Assembly: GCA_018136815.1 (NCBI GenBank) | Contig: CM030939.1 | Span: forward strand, 2,054,808-2,118,807 | Direction of reading: 5' to 3' | Source: Isochrysis galbana | Lineage: Eukaryota; Haptophyta; Isochrysidales; Isochrysidaceae | Length of the DNA stretch: 64,000 nucleotides | Shown: piece after piece, positions 54,501 through 64,000 of the stretch | How the letters are laid out: the number at the start of each line of letters is the position of its first letter | How positions within the stretch are numbered: the stretch's first letter is position 1 | Made by a program: the position numbers and the translations under genes | The notes under the pieces: model-generated | Database searches by the model: none | What the model saw: only the letters and a program-made list of their open reading frames with translations | What the model was told of the DNA's origin: nothing

Positions 54501-57500
54501 GCAAGGTGCAGCGGCTGAGGCAGCGGCGAGAGAACGAGATGCCGTAGCAAGGGCAGCGATTCAAGCGGCACAATCAGCGCGGGCTGCGATGGCCGAGGAA
54601 TTCGATTGCGAACGAGCCGCCTTGATTGCGAGCTATGAGAAGCGCTTGTCAGCAGCGGAGGCTGCGCAAGCGCTATCAAAGGAGGCGGTCTGGCGGGCAA
54701 GAGAAGAAGCTGCGGCTTTGATGGCAAAAGAAGCGGAGCACGGAGAAGCTCGGCAAAAAGCCGAGCACGAAATCCGGTTATCACGGGTGCAGACCGAGCT
54801 TGCGATTGCGCACGCAGAGGAGGTGCGCGCAGATGCGGACACCGTTCGTGCTGAGCTTGCATTGGCGCGGGCTGAGACGATTGCAGCGCACATGGAGGCA
54901 GAGGCAAATGCACGAAAAGAGGCGTCGGAAAGGGTGGTGTCCCATCTCCTAGCACAAGAGCTAGAGGTGCTGGAATTCGAAGCGACTGCCATCCACTCTT
55001 CTTGGCAGTCGGCGTTGTCACAGGTTGCAGCTGCAACTGAATCATCGACCCATGCCGCAGCGATCGCTGCTGAAGACCATAAAGCACTCTCAAAGGAGCT
55101 CGCAAGTGCACTCGGGAGAGCGGAGCAAGCCGAAGCGCGTGTCGATCTGATCGCCCCCGAGCTCCATGCGGCTACTATTGCCACCAAGACCTTAGCTAGG
55201 GGGCTCGCTGAGCAGGACAAGCTATGGGAAACGTTTTCGGTGGGGATGCTGGAGGAGCTAGCGGCGGTAGCGTGTGATGCAGCGAACGCCCACTCCCAAC
55301 TGAAGATGGCGCTAGAGCAGGCCACCGAATCCGCTGAGGCGTGTTCACGGACTGCAGCAATCGCCACGGCGGACCGCCAAGCACTCTCGGAAGAGCTCGC
55401 ACGTGCACTCGCGAGGGCGGAGCAGGCAGAGGCGCGCATCGGTATGATGGCCCCTGAGCTCCAGGCGGCTATTATTGCAGCGGAGTCCTTGAGGGCAGTT
55501 CTCGCCGAACGTGACGAGCACATCGAGCGAGCGTCGGTTGCGGTGCGAGCCGGCGAGATGGTGATGATGGAAGAGCTAGCGGTGGTGGAGCGCGAGGCAA
55601 CAAACACCCGATTCGAACTGGAGATGGCGCTAGAGCAGGCCACCGAATCCGCTGAGGCGTCTGCGCGCACTTCAGCAATCGCCACGGCGGACCGCCAAGC
55701 ACTCTCGGAAGAGCTCGCACGTGCACTCGCGAGGGCGGAGCAGGCAGAGGCGCGCATCGGTATGATGGCCCCTGAGCTCCAGGCGGCTATTATTGCAGCG
55801 GAGTCCTTGAGGGCAGTTCTCGCCGAACGTGACGAGCACATCGAGCGAGCGTCGGTTGCGGTGCGAGCCGGCGAGATGGTGATGATGGAAGAGCTAGCGG
55901 TGGTGGAGCGCGAGGCAACAAACGCCCGATCCGAACTGGAGATGGCGCTAGAGCAGGCCACCGAATCCGCTGAGGCGTCTGCGCGCACTTCAGCAATCGC
56001 CACGGCGGACCGCCAAGCACTCTCGGAAGAGCTCGCACGTGCACTCGCGAGGGCGGAGCAGGCGGAGGCGCGCATCGGTATGATGGCCCCTGAGCTCCAG
56101 GCGGCTACCTTTACTGCGGAGTCCTTGAGGGCACTTCTCGCCGAACGTGACGAGCACTTGCTGAAGACGTCGATAGCGACTCGGGCTAGTGAGCGGGTCG
56201 AAGCAGTCGAGCGGGTCATCCTTGTGGAAGCACTGAAGGAGCAAGAGGATGCGCTGGTGGCAGAAGTGTCATTGGCCGCTCGTGAACTTGGGTATGCACG
56301 TGCAAAGATGGAGCAGGCAGAGATTTCTGCTCGATCTATGGTTGTGGACGGCCAAGTGGCAGCGCTTGAGTCCGCGATCTTATCATCAAGTCTTACTGAG
56401 CAAGATGAGAACCTAGGCCTCCTGCTTGAAGCGGTCAGGGCCATCGATATGGATTCTAAGGGCGAGCGCGCGGCATTGACAACTTCACTTAAAGATCACG
56501 ATGAAGACAGGCAGGTATTACAGCAACGGTTGGCATGCGCCGCACGACAAGCGTGCGGAGCGGAGGACGATGCCCAAGCGCTGTGCTCGCTGTTGCAGCG
56601 TGCTCAGTCGACACACACTGTGGCTATCAACTTGGTTGACGCATGCATGCGTGGGCTAGTTGACGCCTACTCCGATGCCGATAGCAAGCAGCGACTCGCT
56701 GCCACCATTCCTAGAGGCACGGCCGATGTTCGAGAAGCACAAACGAACATCGACATTCTCCGTGCGACTGTGGCTTGCTTGGAGGATGAATTATCCGCCT
56801 GCTACACTGCGGCGGCAACGGCGCACTCAGAAGGTCGGGCAGCAGCGCAGGCAGAGGTGGAAATGGAACACTTGGCCACAGCAGTGGTAGCGCAGCGAAA
56901 CGCGATGGCTGCACTTCGCGTGCAGTCTGAACTGACGGAGGCGGTGTCGGAGATGCAAGCGCGGCTCGCTAGGTACGAGGCCGAGGGGCTATTCATGGAA
57001 ACGCAAGCAAGTGCTGCTCATGCTTCAACCAGAGTGACGGAGGCCGATGCGACAGCTTTGCTTGCTGATTCAGAGGCAACGCCAAACAAGTCTTCGTCAA
57101 CATGCACTCCAAGTGTATCAAAGGGACAAACTGTCGGAATCCACGTTGCCGATGTCTCCACAAGCTACGCGAATTCTGTGCTCATAGACAGGTCGTACGA
57201 AACGAGCCTCTCGGATGGCCCAAATGTTAAGGTTCCGGGGGTGATGTCGTCGTGCACAGACGAGCCTTTGCGCAAAGAAGATAACGAGGAACCCCACACG
57301 GTCATGACGAGACGACAAGATTCTGCCAATGAGGAAGCTATTCCCGCCTCGCCCGGCACACTTATTGCGTCTCCTTCACCCACGAGGATGGCATATGAAG
57401 GATACACCGATTTGTGGATGGGTGAGGAGTCGGTATCTCCAATCCCTATGCATTTATTGGACTCGTCTGTGGATGCGGGGATTTGGAAATCCCGTGTGCA

Positions 57501-57786
57501 AGACGGCTCCGCCACGCCGGTCGGCCTTCCGGCACTAGTGGCAATGCGTCCATTGTCGCTGGTAGCCGCGGCGGCGCTATCACCCGAGCTATCAACACAA
57601 GCTTCGCTCTCTGGCACCCCACCGGCTAGCTATCATACCCCTTTTGGTAGCCCACTCCAAAGGGCAAACGCGCATGATGGAGTACTCTCCCCAAGTAGAT
57701 CCCCAGTGTCGCGATTGAGCTTTGCTTCTCCTTCTCGTCAAAATGATTCGGTGACGTGTCCTGGAGGCCTTATGCCTGGGCTCTAG
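51531..57786 (+). CDS. Giant Ala-rich coiled-coil protein, two exons
   Basis: Exon 1 is 51531-53654 and exon 2 is 53821-57786. The donor CAACAG|GTGTGT and acceptor TTGCTTAG|GTGAAT are phase 0 and join DLSQQ to VNNLDAQVERL, giving about 2029 residues. The GTG at 53821 is therefore a codon in the middle and not a start. Residues 1-490 are Ser/Pro-rich and low in structure. The next 1300 are Ala/Glu/Arg-rich helix, with a 106-residue unit repeated nearly three times (55303-56155). The last 250 are Ser/Pro/Thr-rich with SP motifs. There is no catalytic domain. A structural or scaffold role is inferred only. The start ATG at 51531 is the first in frame; more 5' exons are possible. Confidence 0.82.
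55303..56155 (+). repeat. 318-bp in-frame tandem repeat inside the coiled-coil gene
   Basis: Units start at 55303, 55621 and 55939 (AGATGGCGCTAGAGCAGGCC), with a partial third unit ending near 56155. Copies 2 and 3 differ by only a few bases in 300 and the unit codes for 106 residues. This is a recent expansion. Confidence 0.92.
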
Positions 57787-58383
57787 GAGGGAGGGGTCCG
57801 TTTGAACTTGACCATCATATTTGTGCAAGGGTGAAGATCGACCCTCAATAGTTCAAGTCGTTGCCGAGGCTCCCCACGAATGGCCCCCCTTTCCTCGCGC
57901 CCTGCTTGCCTGTAGCTCCATTGTACTTCCTGTTGAGACCCGTCTTGTCCATCTTCTAATTTATCCATCATTCCAGAGAGTGTCAGTGAACAGTGGCCCA
58001 CCTCAAAGTTTGAGGAGACGTCGCGGCTTCAAACTTTGAGGGCCGAGGACAGCTTCAATGACGGAGAGAGAAAACTTGGGAGGTGAAATGAAGGAGGGAG
58101 GAGGGAACACATAGCAACGCTATACGCGCGGGCGGGCGAGGAGGCGCGGGCGCTCTCTTGTATGACAGGACACTTTCCTGTTGGGCAGTTGCGAGTTGCG
58201 AGAGGAGTAGGTGAGCAGTTTTGAGACGGAGGAGTTGATGGGCAGTGTTGAGAGGGATTCATGATTCATGAGCATTTTCAACCAGAACCTAATGTTCATG
58301 TAGATAAACAATATGTGATATCCATCGTCATCGTCAAGTTCTCATGGCCAACCGTCCTGATGTACCTCAAAGCACACTGTAGT
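57787..58383. other. 3' flank of the coiled-coil gene
   Basis: 58001-58013 and 58029-58041 are a perfect 13-bp inverted repeat (CCTCAAAGTTTGA and its complement), able to form a hairpin with a 15-base loop about 220 bp after the stop. No gene. Confidence 0.55.
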
Positions 58384-59726
58384 TAGGCCGGTCACTCACG
58401 CTTTTTAACCACTATTTTCTACCCCTCCTGGGTGTCCAAGGATCCAAGGATTCCCCTGGTCGCATTCATCCTAGATGATGCGATTTCCAGGCTCTTATCT
58501 CCAGGTCCTTCGCCGTGCGGCGTGCGGCCACACGGTGAAGCTCAGATACATCTAGGTTGGTAGGGTTCGTTCCTAGCGATCTAGAATTTGAGTTCTCGTT
58601 TCGTTCCTTCTCCTTCTAGCTTGTTTGTCAGGTCTAGATTCCAGGTTTCCTCCCTTCGGGTAATCTTGACCCAAAGGAGCCAGGTCAGCAATGGGCTGGT
58701 CACGAGGGGCCAGGATGGGCGAATGGGGCGAGCCTGTGGGGAAGGGAGTGGGTCAGTAGGGCAGTGGCCTCCTGGCAAGCCATCAGGCGTGCCAGGAGGA
58801 TGGGTGGTTCCTCCCCCATGGCAGGGGAGGAGTGAAAAAAAAACCTTCTGAAGATTCGGGGCTACACACCTACTGGTTACGGGACTCCCCTTCGCTATCT
58901 ACACCGCCCTTATCATCCCTCCCTCCACCTCTTCCCCTGCCCCCCTTCTTTCCTTTTTCTTCGGTTTCCGGGGTCCGGCCTCGGTGCGCTACCTGAGGCC
59001 TGGTTTAGAGTGTGGGGTCCGGGCAGGCCTTTTGGAATTGTCTTTGTTGTCGTGTGTGTCCGTCAGGTCGCTTTTTGCTTGTTTGGTTTATATCTAGGTT
59101 CCATTATTTTTATCAGCGACTTTGGTAGGTGTATCGATGTTTCAGATGCCTTTGTTCCATTATTCCGTGGTCCCCCCGACAGCGTGTGCGATCCCCAGCT
59201 TGGAGGCTAGTTCCACTAGCTCCGCGCTGGGTTTAAGACCGCCTTTGTCGTTCCTGTTGAAAACGGATCTCAAGTCATTTATGTCTATCCTTTTCTTAGG
59301 CTGTCTTCCCATGCCCGCTTGGGCGGTTCTCGCCGAATATACAACTGTGGACATTCGATCGCTCAATTCGACTGATGTCCCACAATTGACGGAACGACAC
59401 CTCAATGTCTCACCAACCATGGCTAGGTTTCAAGGGAGTCACGGCACCAGGACAAAGTGGCTGTGCTCGTAGAGTAATGTTTGTGGGGTGATGGTCATGC
59501 AACGCCTTTCCATACGTGGGTGATGAACGCTTTTCCGGATGTGTGTGATTGAACGCTTTTCCATACGTGGGGGTGGGGGTGATGGCGATTGAACGCTTTC
59601 CCATATGTGGGGGGTGATGGTGATTGAACGCTTTTCCATATGTGGGTGATTCTTCAGATTTTTTTCTTCATATGTGGGTGATGGTGATTGATGAACGCTT
59701 CTCGCCTTGACTGTTTGACCGCCCTA
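58384..59726. mobile_element. About 1.34-kb element with related but unequal ends
   Basis: The left end TAGGCCGGTCACTCACG continues CTTTTTAACCAC. The right end is CTGTTTGACCGCCCTA, whose complement is TAGGGCGGTCAAACAG. The two share TAGGxCGGTCA. Inside are the repeat shared with 1-345 (58839-59095), a minus-strand frame at 59420-59160 (QPKKRIDINDLRSVFNRNDK, LKPSAELVELASKLG) and the minisatellite at 59490-59700. The 86-residue frame may be a relic of a mobile-element protein; I do not recognise it. No clear target-site duplication, so the boundaries are inferred from the ends. Confidence 0.5.
59490..59705 (+). repeat. Imperfect minisatellite
   Basis: Units of the type GATTGAACGCTTTTCCATA followed by YGTGGGTGATGGT recur about six times with variable length. 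Similar units in the opposite orientation occur at about 27070-27200 (TTCAATCACCATCA, CATGGAAAG). Confidence 0.8.
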
Positions 59727-60570
59727 CGCCCTACCACGTGCCACGTCCTCGAACCCCACGCCCTCGTCGGACTCTCACGCTCCTCGTCACGCTCCTCGTA
59801 GCCTTCCGAGGTAGAAAATGGAAGTCAACGACCTCGGATAGATAAGAAACCGAACCTGAGGTTTCAATCTCTCATGGGGCATGCATCATGCATGGGCTAG
59901 GGCAGCGGCAGTGTGGCGAAGTCAACATACAACATACTCCCGAGAACTTGGAACTTGGCGGGGGCGGGACGCTCCTTGTGAGTTTGGTTTGTGTGGCTTG
60001 CGGGGAGTTACATTGAGGATAGTGCGCCATCTATACTATCGCGCGATACTACGCACACGCCACACACAAAGTCCCGCGTGCGCCACGCACGCACACGCAC
60101 ACAGACGCTCTCATCTTCGCACTTGCTCCTTGCTCTGCCGGAGCAATGATAATCGTGATGGTTCTCGAATCCTGAAAGTCCGCGGCCTGGCCATCTCATC
60201 TGCTTTGCATCGTGCAACAGCGGAGCTGACAAGCATCACGCCCGGTGTGACCAATGAGCATTCATGCGTTACGAAGGGAAAAATGTGCGCTCTGTGCAGG
60301 GCCGTCTCGAGGTCAGCGCTGACGGGATGCGCAAAAATAGAACAGCGTGGGCACATTTGATTAATGGTGGTATTGTCTTTCACATGGCCGAATAGTGGAG
60401 ACACCGTACATAATGCCAAGGCCGAGCTTATCGAAATCATCACCGCCATTCATGCCGGCAAGCAGCTGCGCTCTTCCTTGAAGCACCATCTTACCACGCC
60501 AACCTGATCGCATTCACTAGGCTCTGAGGTGTTTGCGGTAGCGGCTGGGCTGCCATTGAAGGGAAGCAAT
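59727..60570. other. Spacer, 3' flank of the repeat-protein gene
   Basis: Open frames on both strands (59881-60360 plus, 60449-60111 minus) overlap each other and lack domains. CACGCACGCACACGCACACA lies at 60077. No gene recognised. Confidence 0.4.
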
Positions 60571-61800
60571 TCAGCCAGCATAGCAGGGTCCAAGCTGCAG
60601 CGCACGCGCGCGTTGCATGAGCAGGACGGGGCGTGGCTGTCTCCCCGCGTTCATCAGCTGTACTCGTTGACCGCCTTTTGGGCGTTTGGTCTCGTGTGTC
60701 ATAATAGCGTTGGATGTGTAGGAATGGATGTGCCGCCTCAGCTGGTCCAACTTCGCAACGGTCAGATGTACATCGTGACGTTCCCTGGTGAAGTCATGCC
60801 CTGACTGTCGGATCAGTCGAAAGCTTCTTAGCGTCCGAATTTGCTCAGAGGAGTAACGCTTCACGTGGTCGAGTTTGTTTGCTAAGAGGTGGACGTGCGA
60901 CCAATCAAAGCTCAACGCGCTATTTGGCAGTGAGATGCCACAGGAGCCCCAGAGCTGCTCGATCCGCTGGAAACACTGTGGGAACCCGTCCACCTTCATG
61001 GATGGGAGGTGAATCGTCGGCACGCCCAACTTGAATGCATGGTCTGTGAACGCAATGGTACGAGCCTCCTTGAGCCGCTGGACCCGCTCCAGCGAGCGCT
61101 CCTTGAATTCGTCCAGCTTCAAGACTGGGATGCAGACTTGTGGCAAGTTGACGTGAAGTGCAGGCAACGCAAATACAAAGGCGAGCTGTTCAATTGCACC
61201 CCATGAACAATGCACGAGTCCGTTCAGTCTCACGGCGGTGTGACGTATCTCTAGCATACATGGGTTGGTAAAGTGCTCTGCGAGTGTGATGCAGCGAGAT
61301 TCCAGGATGAGGCACCATGGTCGCTGCAAGCGGTCGCCTTGCTTAACGGACACGGGGCGTACATCCGGCGAGTCTACCTTGGGCGCATGACCCGGCAGCG
61401 CCCGGCGGCCGGAGCCTCTTAACTGCTGTATCCGTTCCCATGAGCGCGCGGCGGCGCCGACTGTGGCCGTGCCCAACGAGTAGGTGGTGCCACCGAGCCT
61501 AGTGGCAGCTAGCGTTTCCCACGTCGCCCCATGCTCACACACGGAGACGAGGCAGTCGGCCGCGAAGCTGCAGGCGAGTGCGATTGCGAAAATGGCGGGC
61601 GCGCGCATCGGCAGCGGGATGGGCTTGCGCGATTGCATTCGCCTGCGCCACGCCTCCGCCGTGCGCGCGCGGAACTCTGGGTAGGCCTCACGCTGCCTGT
61701 CTGGCACGACGAGCGCACCGAGCACGCCGCCCAGAGCCCAGCCGGCGCCCTCGAGGAAGTTTGGAGGCGAGCGGAAGGTGCGAGTATCGGCCGGAGCCAT
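60571..61800 (-). CDS. Membrane-anchored protein with a novel about-40-residue repeat
   Basis: Single exon, 409 residues, from MAPADTRTFRSPPNFLEGAG. Two hydrophobic stretches (GWALGGVLGALVV, about residues 20-32; PAIFAIALACSFAADCLVSV, about 68-87) lie near the N-terminus. From about residue 107 a unit of 37-41 residues repeats seven times (starts near 107, 147, 185, 222, 263, 303, 344). Pattern: hydrophobic-His-Leu, then Lys-Leu/Val-Asp, then about 8 residues later a basic/acidic Ile-xx-Leu. Examples are IHLPSMKVDGFPQCFQRIEQ and VHLLANKLDHVKRYSSEQIR. I know no family with this repeat. The N-terminal helix pair slightly recalls Tim17/22-type proteins, but this is not supported. The CT-rich stretch just upstream is the presumed promoter. 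Confidence 0.7.
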   Translation of the reverse strand: MAPADTRTFRSPPNFLEGAGWALGGVLGALVVPDRQREAYPEFRARTAEAWRRRMQSRKPIPLPMRAPAIFAIALACSFAADCLVSVCEHGATWETLAATRLGGTTYSLGTATVGAAARSWERIQQLRGSGRRALPGHAPKVDSPDVRPVSVKQGDRLQRPWCLILESRCITLAEHFTNPCMLEIRHTAVRLNGLVHCSWGAIEQLAFVFALPALHVNLPQVCIPVLKLDEFKERSLERVQRLKEARTIAFTDHAFKLGVPTIHLPSMKVDGFPQCFQRIEQLWGSCGISLPNSALSFDWSHVHLLANKLDHVKRYSSEQIRTLRSFRLIRQSGHDFTRERHDVHLTVAKLDQLRRHIHSYTSNAIMTHETKRPKGGQRVQLMNAGRQPRPVLLMQRARALQLGPCYAG

Positions 61801-61871
61801 TGGCGGCGGCAGGGGAGGGCGGCGGAGGGGGGCTCGCGCGCCACACGCTCTCTCCCTCCCTCCCTCCCTCT

Positions 61872-61922
<51 letters not shown>

Positions 61923-61931
61923 CCTCTCCCT

Positions 61932-61990
<59 letters not shown>

Positions 61991-62017
61991 TCTCTCCCTC
62001 TCTCTCTCTCTCTCTCT

Positions 62018-62073
<56 letters not shown>

Positions 62074-62395
62074 CCCTCTCTCTCCCTCCCTCCCTCCCTC
62101 CCTCTCTCTCTCTCTCTCTCCCCCCCCCCCCCCTCTCTCTCTCTGTTGCTCTCTTCTCTCTCTCCTCGCTCACTCGCTCACACCTCTCTCCCTCCTCCCC
62201 CCCACCCCCATCCTCTCTACATCTTCACACACACACATACTCTTTCTCCCCCCCTCGCTGCTCGCTTCCTCTCTCTCCTCCAATTCACTCGTCCCATTCA
62301 CATATCTTCTTCCCCCTCTCGTCGCTCTCTCTCTCTCCCCCTCTCTTCCCTCGGCCTGTCCTCCATCCCTGTGTCCTTCTCCGTCCCTTTGAAAT
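61801..62395. repeat. Polypyrimidine tract with (CT)n, (CCCT)n and poly-C
   Basis: 61855-62170 is virtually all C and T on the plus strand, including a C-run of about 28 (61933-61960). On the strand of the 60571-61800 gene it reads as (GA)n/(GGGA)n and begins about 50 bp upstream of the ATG. ORFs here are translated microsatellite. Confidence 0.92.
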
Positions 62396-62605
62396 GAGAG
62401 AGATTTCTTATTCGTCGCCTTCTCCGGCCCGCGAGGACAGATTCGTCTTCTCTTCACTTTTCTCTCCTCTCTTCCTTCTCCCCGTCTCCTCAGCGGCGGT
62501 GGCGGGGGAGGCACAGAGAGCGCGGGAACGACGGCGGAGAGGGCAGGTGAAGTGACACACAGTGTACAGCCCAAAACAAAACCGGGCTTAGTGTTAAGTC
62601 CATGA

Positions 62606-62725
62606 AGAATAAAATGACTGAGTAGTGGTGCCGCTACTGCCACACTGCCACTAGCATTCTAGCATTGCACCAATACGCCAACCCACGACTCACATGACCG
62701 CACTAAGCCCAAAGAACGAGCCTCA
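62606..62725 (+). repeat. Copy of the repeat that hosts the 11310-11523 insertion (empty site)
   Basis: GAATAAAATGACTGA, TGCCGCTA and CCACGACTCACATGACCGCA match 11287-11300 and 11533-11610, without the 214-bp insertion between them. It carries a single AGTAGTGGT where the filled copy has ACTATTAGT on both sides. Confidence 0.75.
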
Positions 62726-64000
62726 GCCGGAGATCATATCCCACAGTTTATGATCTCGGAAAGGGCGCAACGTGCACAATGGTAGGGCGGTCAAACGCCA
62801 AACAGTAACACAGTAACAGGTCTTTTAACTTCTAACTTCAAATCTTCTAATTCTAATGGTCTCGATGAAAATTCATCAAGTCGAAAAAATCTGTAGGTTC
62901 TGAGCTCCCTTCGCTCCGCCGGGGTACGGCCCAGGTCCAGGTACACTACCACTACCATGGGCCCGGTTTGGATCGCGGGTTCCGGGCAGGCCTTTTGGTG
63001 TTAGTTTGTCGGTTTTCTGGGTGGTCTACGCGGGTTTTCTAATGGTCCTAGGTCCTAGTGTTGACATTGTTCCCAGGTCTAAGCGGATGCCCGGGTGTTT
63101 AGGTTTAGGTTTACGATTGTCACGTGGCAGAATTTTTGCAGACCTTTCCCTTGATTCCGGCCGAAGGCGCGGGTTTGAAGTTAATACGAAGCACCTTTGG
63201 AGGTGCTGCATGTCGCGGCGGCTCGATGGCCTATCGACTGGGATCTCAGTCTCCGCCGTCAGCGTTTGCCCCATTCAGCATTCAGCCGTCTCAGCTGTCG
63301 GACTTGGCCGCAGCAGAAAAAAAAAAGAAGTGAAGTTGAGGCAGGCCGTTGGAAGCAAGGAGAAAACAAAACCTCGCCAACGGCCCTCCTCTCTGACTCT
63401 GCGCGTTGTCATTGCCTCTCTCTCCCTTGGTCCCTGCCTCTCGCTATTAGAGCTGCCACCCTCGCTTTTCTCTATTCTCGCGTCCTCTTTGCTGGGCTTG
63501 CAGGGAGTGGATGCCTCCTGATTGCCGCTCGGCCCTCTCAGCCCATCGCCATTCTTATAAGTTTTCGACCGACGCAAATTTTCTGTCTCCCGGGATCCCT
63601 CGCTCTCTCGCCCTTGCTTCCCGACTTCTCTCCCCTCCACCCCCCAACCGAGCGCCCCTGCCTCCCCCCCCCCCCCCCCCCCCTCCCCCCCCCCCACCCC
63701 CCCCCGCCCCCGCCCCGCCCCCCCCCCGAGAGGCGCGCCACGGCCGGCGGCGAGGGCTCCCTCCCCGCACACCGCCCAGAGCAGGAGAGCCGGGGCGCCA
63801 GAGCCCTTGCGCGGGCGTGCACGGCGCGGAACCCGTGTCAGCCCCGAGCCGCGCACCCACCTCTCCCCTCCTCTCTATCCGTCTCTCTTTCTCTCTCTCT
63901 CTCTCTGTCCCCCCCACCCCCACCCACCCACACACTTCCTCTGTGCTCTCTCCCTCGCTCGCTCTGCGCGGCAGACTACTCAGAAGCTGTTTCTGATCCC
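62726..64000. other. Spacer with element ends and C-runs
   Basis: TAGGGCGGTCAAAC occurs at 62783-62796, followed by TCTTTTAACTTCTAAC. 62961-63005 is a partial copy of the 1-345 repeat (GGGTTCCGGGCAGGCCTTTT). 63660-63730 has long C-runs and CCCCGCCCC. 63880-63910 is CT-rich. No gene recognised; the right end is cut off. Confidence 0.5.

Noticed and set aside
54633..56444. 603-codon minus-strand frame over the coiled-coil gene
   Set aside because: Ser/Ala-rich low complexity produced by the complement of GCG/GAG-rich repeats. Its repeats mirror the 318-bp units.
60571..61800. Tim17/Tim22 family member
   Set aside because: Only two weak hydrophobic stretches; the four-helix glycine pattern is absent.
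61531..62555. Ser/Leu/Pro frames of 204-325 codons
   Set aside because: Translated (CT)n and poly-C microsatellite in all three frames.

Overview
The window is nuclear DNA of a unicellular eukaryote, most likely a flagellated alga. Genes are GC-rich and mostly have no introns or only a few short ones. Two introns appear to start with GC instead of GT. Long homopolymer C/G runs and CT/GA microsatellites are common, and the spacers are full of small repeats. A flagellar protein and a tubulin-folding chaperone point to a ciliated cell. A haptophyte-like alga is my best guess, but this rests on general character and not on a diagnostic gene.

Layout. 0-2.2 kb: a repeat copy, then a minus-strand 2-oxoglutarate/Fe(II) oxygenase gene with three exons and an in-frame TGA. 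2.2-5.6 kb: repeats. 5.6-6.4 kb: an unknown Cys-containing protein. 7.4-8.4 kb: a 0.95-kb element with terminal inverted repeats. 8.7-11.1 kb: a cyclophilin-ankyrin fusion. 11.3-11.5 kb: a 214-bp insertion with a 9-bp target-site duplication. 13.1-14.7 kb (minus): a two-membrane-segment protein. 16.0-17.2 kb: a UPF0210/DUF711 protein. 19.4-20.2 kb (minus): a DUF393/DCC thiol-redox protein. 20.2-25.1 kb: repeats. 25.1-26.4 kb: a saccharopine dehydrogenase-like oxidoreductase. 27.4-27.9 kb (minus): a small, AT-richer, apparently frameshifted ankyrin gene. 29.5-33.2 kb (minus): a large coiled-coil protein, divergent from tubulin cofactor D at 34.2-38.4 kb (plus). 40.0-41.6 kb: a divergent pair of QCR8-like protein and an orphan membrane protein. 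41.8-45.2 kb: transposon remains with a gag-like ORF. 45.7-46.6 kb (minus): an SLC25 carrier. 47.3-48.1 kb: a repeat. 48.7-49.8 kb: a CFAP96-like flagellar protein. 51.5-57.8 kb: a giant coiled-coil protein. 58.4-59.7 kb: another element. 60.6-61.8 kb (minus): a membrane-anchored protein with a roughly 40-residue repeat I do not recognise. The rest is low-complexity sequence.

How the parts relate. Tubulin cofactor D, the CFAP96-like protein and perhaps the two coiled-coil proteins fit cytoskeleton and flagellum work. QCR8 and the SLC25 carrier are mitochondrial. The other genes look like independent housekeeping or unknown loci; there is no operon logic. Between the genes, several families of short mobile elements recur in both orientations. 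Two families end in related termini, TAGGGCGGTCAAACAG and TAGGCCGGTCACTCAC, and one element's empty site can be seen elsewhere in the window.

Exon joins were read by eye from splice-site sequence, frame and family motifs. I have no transcript data and made no database search.
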